In this document: in pieces, positions 15,255 through 19,250 of the stretch
Layout: the number at the start of each line of letters is the position of its first letter
Position numbering within the stretch: position 1 is the first letter of the stretch
NCBI GenBank assembly: GCA_043767025.1
Contig: JAYUHK010000058.1
Span: 1 to 19,250 of the forward strand
Length of the DNA: 19,250 nt
DNA from: JAYUHK01 sp043767025
Lineage (GTDB): Bacteria > Bacteroidota > Bacteroidia > Chitinophagales > Saprospiraceae
Direction: 5' to 3'
The notes under the pieces: generated by a model
The model's database searches: none
What the model saw: only the letters and a program-made list of their open reading frames with translations
Told to the model about the DNA's origin: nothing
Position numbers and translations under genes: made by a program

Positions 15255-16415
15255 TTATTTTTTTGCGTCGCTGCTCCACTCTTTCAGTCGGTTTTCGGTG
15301 AAAGCTCGAAACGCGCTGTCGGGAGTGCCGAGATATTTTACATAGAGTTGGCGTGCTTTTTTGCGGTCTTTTTCTATCAAATCTGCGTTTTGCGCCAAGC
15401 GAAAAAGGGACTCTGCGTCGCCCGTCAAGTCGAGGCAAATTCGGTGCGCTTTGAGGGCAAGTTCGGGATTTTGTAGTGCGCTGAACACCGCAATTTTTTT
15501 CAAATAAACACTGACTTTGTCTGAAATTCCGTCATTCAGAGCCGCTTGGTACTGCTGCAAACTCGCCGCAGTGTCTTTCAAAGCCTCATAGGACTGCGCC
15601 AGATAGAAATGTGTATTTTCGGTTCTTGTCGGGTCAATTTTTAAAAGCGGCTCGAAGCAGCGAATCGCATCTGACCAACGTTTGGTTTGGAGATAACACA
15701 AACCGAGCAGTCGGCGGACGTGAATCGCAGAGTCGCCTTGCAGAAGGATTTTTTCTAAACTTTCGGTGCTTTCGGCGTACTTTTCTTGCCGAAACTGAAT
15801 CCGAGATTTTGTGTAGAGCAACTTCGTGTTCAGGGAATCTTGCGCAAGCGAAGCGGCTGCGAAGCTGTCTGCCGCCGCCACAAAATTGCTGTCCAAAAGA
15901 ATGTTGCAAAGTTCATTTACGCAGCCTACGTCGCTGGGATTGTGGCGCAGTGCGAGCCGAAAGTACTGCTCTGCCGACGTTTTTTGTTCCGCTTTGAGGG
16001 CGGCAAAAGCATTGAGTCGGTAATAATAGCTGTTGCTGCTGTCCGCCAGAGTTAGCTTTGAGAACCAAGTGCGAGCCTGCTCCAGCTGATTTTCTTTTTC
16101 GTAAGTGTTGGCTACATAGTAAATAGCGTTGGCGTTTAGGGAGTCTTGGAGGATAATTTTGGCATAAAAATTCCGTGCCGATGAATATTTGCCTAATTGA
16201 TATTGGCAAAAACCGCTTTGCGCCAAAATATCTGCATCGTAAGGCATCAGTTGCCTGCAAGAATCCAAAGTGGCGGCTGCCCGTGTGTATTGAAAATTTT
16301 GAGTAAAAATTTTCGCATTTTTGAGCAGTCGCAGCGTATCGGAAGATTGAGAGAATAAGCAACAGTGAGCTGCTGCGCAAAAAAATACAATCAAAAAAAG
16401 TTTCATCGTTTTCAT
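15255..16415 (-). CDS. exported tetratricopeptide-repeat (TPR) protein
   Basis: The 386-residue protein begins with a signal peptide (hydrophobic stretch KLFLIVFFCAAAHCCLFS, likely cleaved before or after Gln23). The rest consists of helical TPR-type repeats. Units with the usual A/G, Y/F and P spacing include YTRAAATLDSCRQLMPYDAD, YSSARNFYAKIILQDSLNAN, LEQARTWFSKLTLADSSNS, WSDAIRCFEPLLKIDPTR and TAASLQQYQAALNDG, about nine in all. TPRs act as docking surfaces for other proteins; no enzymatic domain is present. Two close ATG codons (codons 1 and 4) are possible starts; I use the first. The cysteines near position 14-19 do not form a convincing lipobox. The next gene on the strand, a TMTC-like transferase, also has TPRs, but 180 bp and a palindrome separate them. 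Upstream is a 434-bp region shared with the divergent sigma-factor gene. The specific partner is unknown. Confidence 0.78.
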   Translation of the reverse strand: MKTMKLFLIVFFCAAAHCCLFSQSSDTLRLLKNAKIFTQNFQYTRAAATLDSCRQLMPYDADILAQSGFCQYQLGKYSSARNFYAKIILQDSLNANAIYYVANTYEKENQLEQARTWFSKLTLADSSNSYYYRLNAFAALKAEQKTSAEQYFRLALRHNPSDVGCVNELCNILLDSNFVAAADSFAAASLAQDSLNTKLLYTKSRIQFRQEKYAESTESLEKILLQGDSAIHVRRLLGLCYLQTKRWSDAIRCFEPLLKIDPTRTENTHFYLAQSYEALKDTAASLQQYQAALNDGISDKVSVYLKKIAVFSALQNPELALKAHRICLDLTGDAESLFRLAQNADLIEKDRKKARQLYVKYLGTPDSAFRAFTENRLKEWSSDAKK

Positions 16416-16630
16416 AGAAAAAATATTTAGAGAAATTAAAATTTAAAAATAATAAGATTTTTTACTCTTGTATATTTTTCCATAATTATTTATTCAAAGT
16501 GTTAATAAAATCAAAAAAATAAAATAACCTCCAAAAACACATTAATCAAAATAATAATTGGATTTTTACTTTTATTTGTTATTTTTTAGATTATAATTTT
16601 GAAAAATTTTTCAACACAAAATTATAAACT

Positions 16631-16638
16631 TATTTTTG
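16631..16638 (+). promoter_or_regulatory. possible -7 box for the sigma-factor gene
   Basis: TATTTTTG fits TAnnTTTG. If used, the transcript would have a leader of about 200 nt that includes the structured segment at 16661-16737. The nearest TTTG (16598-16601) is 29 bp upstream, too far for a standard spacer, so this is tentative. Confidence 0.28.
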
Positions 16639-16660
16639 CCATCAAAGAGAATCTACAAGC

Positions 16661-16737
16661 AACGGCTTCAAAGTTAAGATAATGTTAATATACCGCTTAA
16701 AATTAGGAACTCACACAATAAAGCCGTTATCTTGTGT
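16661..16737 (+). promoter_or_regulatory. possible pseudoknot in the leader of the sigma-factor gene
   Basis: ACACAA (16713-16718) and TTGTGT (16732-16737) form a six-pair stem around a 13-nt loop. The loop contains AAGCCGTT (16721-16728), the exact complement of AACGGCTT (16661-16668) upstream, so loop and upstream strand could pair as a pseudoknot. A competing pairing is AAGATAA (16676-16682) with TTATCTT (16727-16733). The geometry suggests alternative leader structures, but short complementary words arise by chance in AT-rich DNA and no known riboswitch class is recognised. Confidence 0.25.
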
Positions 16738-16849
16738 CCAGAATTCAAATACGTTCATTTTTTTTCACAATTCATAAATCAAAAACTGCCTATAGCAACA
16801 GCCTCTACATTATTATTTTTCTTCTTTAAACGAGTCAAAAACATAGTTT

Positions 16850-17437
16850 ATGCAGGTTACAATGCTCAATGATCAGCAACTGATTGTCCAGTATCTGGAC
16901 GGAAACGAGAAAGCCTTTGAAGAGCTGCTCCTTCGCCACAAGGGAAGAATCTACACTTCTATCTATCTCCTTGTCAAAGACCAAGAGTTGGCAGAAGACA
17001 TTTTTCAGGAAGTTTTCATCAAAATCATCAATACGCTTCGGGGTGGAAAGTACAACCACGAAGGAAAGTTCGTGCAGTGGGCGATGCGCATTGCGCACAA
17101 TATGTGTGTGGATCACTTCCGTCGCCAGCAGCGCAAGCCGACCGTCGGGGGAAGTGCGTCCGATAGCTTCGATATTTTTAGCGTGATACCGAGCGGCGAC
17201 GACAACGCGGAGCAGCTCATCATGAAAAGCCAAACCCACGAGCGCATACGCACCCTTATAGATATGCTGCCGCCCGAGCAGCGTGAGGTCGTAGTGTTGC
17301 GCCATTACGCCGATATGAGTTTCAAAGAAATATCGCAGCTGACTCGCGTGAGCATCAACACCGCTCTGGGACGCATGAGATACGCGCTTATCAATATTCG
17401 CCGAATGGTGGAAGAAAAAGAAGTACTTTTACAGTAA
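16850..17437 (+). CDS. ECF-type RNA polymerase sigma factor (sigma-70 family)
   Basis: The 195-residue protein has the two-domain layout of group 4 (ECF) sigma factors. Region 2 spans about residues 20-95 (FEELLLRHKGRIYTSIYLLV, then EDIFQEVFIKI for core binding and AMRIAHNMCVDHFRRQQR for the -10 contact). A linker follows. Region 4 spans about 128-187 (IDMLPPEQREVVVLRH, then the helix-turn-helix FKEISQLTRVSINTALGRMRY). It would direct RNA polymerase to its own promoter set. ATG codons at 16850 and 16862 are both possible starts; the later one begins MLNDQQL, a common start in relatives. No anti-sigma factor gene adjoins it: the next gene is GH3, beyond a strong terminator, so it is probably transcribed alone. 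The long AT-rich leader may carry regulatory structure. The regulon cannot be inferred. Confidence 0.92.
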   Translation: MQVTMLNDQQLIVQYLDGNEKAFEELLLRHKGRIYTSIYLLVKDQELAEDIFQEVFIKIINTLRGGKYNHEGKFVQWAMRIAHNMCVDHFRRQQRKPTVGGSASDSFDIFSVIPSGDDNAEQLIMKSQTHERIRTLIDMLPPEQREVVVLRHYADMSFKEISQLTRVSINTALGRMRYALINIRRMVEEKEVLLQ

Positions 17438-17457
17438 AAAAACAAAATTTGTGACAG
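17427..17457 (+). repeat. short post-stop repeat, copy 2 (A-tract plus TGTGACAG)
   Basis: TTTTACAGT, seven A, then CAAAATTTGTGACAG overlaps the stop codon of the sigma-factor gene. The last 22 bases match the amidohydrolase post-stop string (ending 5408) with one change. Much of it is low-complexity A; the GTGACAG end is the informative part. Confidence 0.4.
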
Positions 17458-17477
17458 CTGTAAAAATTCCATTCTTC

Positions 17478-17513
17478 AAAAAAGTCTGTGCCGACGAAGG
17501 TACAGACTTTTTT
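17478..17513 (+). terminator. intrinsic terminator of the sigma-factor gene
   Basis: Fifteen-base arms (17478-17492, AAAAAAGTCTGTGCC; 17499-17513, GGTACAGACTTTTTT) pair with one G-T wobble around the loop GACGAA. The T-run continues into TTATTATA. It lies 40 bp past the stop codon. The A-tract on the left arm would also let it act leftward, although no gene approaches from that side. Confidence 0.88.
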
Positions 17514-17629
17514 TATTATACCCTAAATAAAAAATATAATACCATTTATTGCAAAATATCCAAAAATAAATCGTAAATTAGTTGCGTGAAAAGCGTCAAA
17601 AATCATTTTGATTAAGATGAATTAAGCCG

Positions 17630-19147
17630 ATGAAAACATGGATAAATACTGCGTTTAAAAGCTATTTGAAAGTTCGCTACCGATATATTTTGCACTTCAT
17701 GGAACACCCCCACGAGGTACAAAGCTCTCTGTTGCGGCATCTGATAGACAACTCCAAGCACACCGTGTGGGGCAAAATGCACGGCTATCAACAAGTGCGC
17801 AGCTATGAGGATTTTGTAAAAAAAACGCCCATTTGTGACTACGACTTTCTCAAACCATTCATTGAGCGAATGATGCACGGGGAGCGCGACGTGCTTTGGG
17901 GCGGACAGACCAAAATGTTCGCAAAATCGTCGGGAACTACGAGTGACAAGAGTAAATTTATCCCCGTTTCGCCCCAACACCTCAAAAAATGCCTCCTCAA
18001 AGGTTCGTGGGATTCTATGACCGTCCGCTACCACCAGCTGCCCGACTCGAAGATATTTACGGGCAAAGGACTCGTGATGGGCGGGAGTTTGCTTCCCTTC
18101 GAGCCGTTTCCGAAGACTCTGATTGGCGATGTTTCGGCGTTTATGCTGCAAAATATTCCATCGGTAGGCAGACCATTCTACGCGCCCGACTTCGATACTG
18201 CATTGATGAGCAACTGGGACGAAAAAATCGAGCGTATGGCGCATATTTTGACCAAAGAAAATATGGTTTTGCTTGCAGGTGTCCCGACGTGGACAATCAT
18301 TTTGCTGCGGCGAGTACTGGAACTATCGGGCAAAAAAAATCTCCTCGAAGTGTGGCCCAACGTCGAAACTTACATTCACGGCGGCGTAAATTTTGAGCCT
18401 TATCGAGAGCAATTTCAGCAACTGCTGCCTTCTCCACACATCAATTATCAGGAAATATACAACGCGTCGGAGGGATTTTTTGCTATCCAAGACAACTTTG
18501 AGTCCGACGATATGTTATTGCTTTTGGACAATGGGATTTTTTATGAGCTGCTGCCCGCGTCAGAATGGGAGAAGCCCAACCCCCAAGCTATCCCACTCGA
18601 AGCCGCCCAAGCGGGCGAACATTACGCATTGGTCATCAGCACCAACAGCGGTTTGTGGCGGTATATGCCCGGCGACACGGTGGTTTTTACGTCCACCAAA
18701 CCGTACAGAATACGACTCACGGGCAGGACTAAACAGTTCGTAAATGCTTTCGGGGAGGAGGTAATGGTGTCCAATACCGACAAGGCGATAGCCGAAACCT
18801 GCCGCCAGACCGAAGCGATTGTTGCAGAATACACGGTGGCACCGATTTATTTTTCGGCATCTGGCAAAGCAGGTCACGAGTGGTTGGTCGAGTTTGACCG
18901 CCTGCCTGCGGATATTGAAGTGTTTCAGACGTTATTGGATAATAATTTGCAGCGCGCCAACTCGGACTATGAAGCCAAACGATTTAAAAGTATGGCGTTG
19001 GAGAGGTTGTGTTTGCATATTTTGCCACGCGGAACGTTCCATCACTGGCTGCGAATGAAAGGAAAGTTTGGAGGGCAGCACAAAGTGCCGAGGCTCGCCA
19101 ACCACCGCCAGTATGTGGACGAAATTTTGAGCTTAAAAACGCCTTAA
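17630..19147 (+). CDS. GH3-family acyl-adenylating enzyme (auxin-responsive GH3-like protein)
   Basis: GH3 proteins belong to the ANL adenylating superfamily. Plant members activate an acyl acid with ATP and join it to an amino acid. The 505-residue protein has all three nucleotide-binding motifs: SSGTTS (100-105, in FAKSSGTTSDKSKFIP), YNASEG (277-282) and YMPGDT (345-350). A hinge-like LTGRTKQFVNAFGEEVM (363-379) follows, and GGQHKVPR (481-488) near the end corresponds to the C-terminal QYKxPR motif of plant GH3, with Lys485 as the likely functional lysine. Length is typical for Bacteroidota members, whose substrates are largely unestablished; an auxin role should not be assumed. No signal peptide, so cytoplasmic. 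The ATG at 17630 is the first in frame after a stop. A near-match -7 box, TAAATTAG (17574-17581), lies upstream. The gene is alone between the sigma-factor terminator and repeat copy B. Confidence 0.88.
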   Translation: MKTWINTAFKSYLKVRYRYILHFMEHPHEVQSSLLRHLIDNSKHTVWGKMHGYQQVRSYEDFVKKTPICDYDFLKPFIERMMHGERDVLWGGQTKMFAKSSGTTSDKSKFIPVSPQHLKKCLLKGSWDSMTVRYHQLPDSKIFTGKGLVMGGSLLPFEPFPKTLIGDVSAFMLQNIPSVGRPFYAPDFDTALMSNWDEKIERMAHILTKENMVLLAGVPTWTIILLRRVLELSGKKNLLEVWPNVETYIHGGVNFEPYREQFQQLLPSPHINYQEIYNASEGFFAIQDNFESDDMLLLLDNGIFYELLPASEWEKPNPQAIPLEAAQAGEHYALVISTNSGLWRYMPGDTVVFTSTKPYRIRLTGRTKQFVNAFGEEVMVSNTDKAIAETCRQTEAIVAEYTVAPIYFSASGKAGHEWLVEFDRLPADIEVFQTLLDNNLQRANSDYEAKRFKSMALERLCLHILPRGTFHHWLRMKGKFGGQHKVPRLANHRQYVDEILSLKTP

Positions 19148-19250
19148 GAATGTAAGTAGTTATAAGTTTTTAGTTTTTAATTTTGAGTCATCATAAACTA
19201 TTGAAAATCAACGAATTATGTCGAATATTAAATGTCATCTATTTAAGTGT
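19148..19250 (+). repeat. dispersed intergenic repeat, copy B (cut by the window end)
   Basis: The element starts on the base after the GH3 stop codon with GAATGTAAGTAGT. It continues through two good AGTTTTT units and one altered unit, then TTTTGAGTCATCATAAACTA, and matches the reverse complement of copy A (12967-13085). Identity is 85 of 86 over 19165-19250. The match still holds at the last base of the window, so the right boundary is not visible. Confidence 0.85.

Larger units (their letters stand above)
16416..16849. other. 434-bp AT-rich divergent intergenic region
   Basis: This separates the exported TPR gene (leftward) from the sigma-factor gene (rightward) and must hold both promoters. 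The left two thirds are nearly pure A/T with no coding signal. On the plus strand TAATTTTG (16594-16601) and TATTTTTG (16631-16638) match the -7 box, though neither has a well-spaced TTTG upstream. I found no clear box for the leftward gene. The right part is less AT-rich and holds the complementary segments described at 16661-16737. I see no small open frame worth calling. Confidence 0.6.

Overview
The window looks like a stretch of a Bacteroidota chromosome. Coding DNA is of moderate GC content and intergenic DNA is very AT-rich. There are no convincing Shine-Dalgarno sequences. Several upstream regions carry TAnnTTTG boxes, the Bacteroidota form of the -7 element. The gene content also fits: lipoproteins full of FG-GAP/VCBS repeats with an ASPIC/UnbV domain, a bacterial GH3-type adenylating enzyme, a two-domain amidohydrolase of about 1000 residues, and a TMTC-like membrane glycosyltransferase. 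I cannot name a genus. I see no tRNA, rRNA, transposase, integrase or CRISPR array.

Layout, left to right. An inverted repeat at 12-66 is probably the terminator of an off-window gene. Next come an ACMSD-type decarboxylase of tryptophan/kynurenine catabolism (217-1227, +) and, convergent with it by 4 bp, a dipeptide epimerase (1232-2251, -). Divergent from the epimerase is a secreted two-domain amidohydrolase (2384-5377, +) whose first domain has lost the metal-binding HxH motif. A small NuiA-like nuclease-inhibitor protein (5499-5969, +) with a TTG start and an unusual N-terminal module follows. Two tandem paralogous lipoproteins of about 1100 residues (6240-9533 and 9582-12917, +) form a probable two-gene operon. 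On the minus strand are a TMTC-like glycosyltransferase with C-terminal TPRs (13092-15074) and an exported TPR protein (15255-16415). After a 434-bp AT-rich divergent region come an ECF sigma factor (16850-17437, +) with a clear intrinsic terminator, and a GH3-family acyl-adenylating enzyme (17630-19147, +).

No pathway is complete here. The genes are mostly independent transcription units: one metabolic enzyme each for tryptophan-derived metabolites and dipeptides, cell-envelope proteins (lipoproteins, glycosyltransferase, TPR protein), and one regulator. I do not see an obvious new multi-gene system. The more unusual signals are in the non-coding DNA and gene architecture: (i) a roughly 100-bp repeat present twice in opposite orientation 6.2 kb apart, each copy starting just after a stop codon and differing in the number of 7-bp units; (ii) a perfect 23-bp-arm palindrome at 15183-15231 whose half sequence recurs at 6160-6181 and touches a predicted -33 box; (iii) a possible pseudoknot in the leader of the sigma-factor gene; (iv) the NuiA fusion; and (v) the tandem FG-GAP/UnbV lipoproteins with patches of near-identical DNA.
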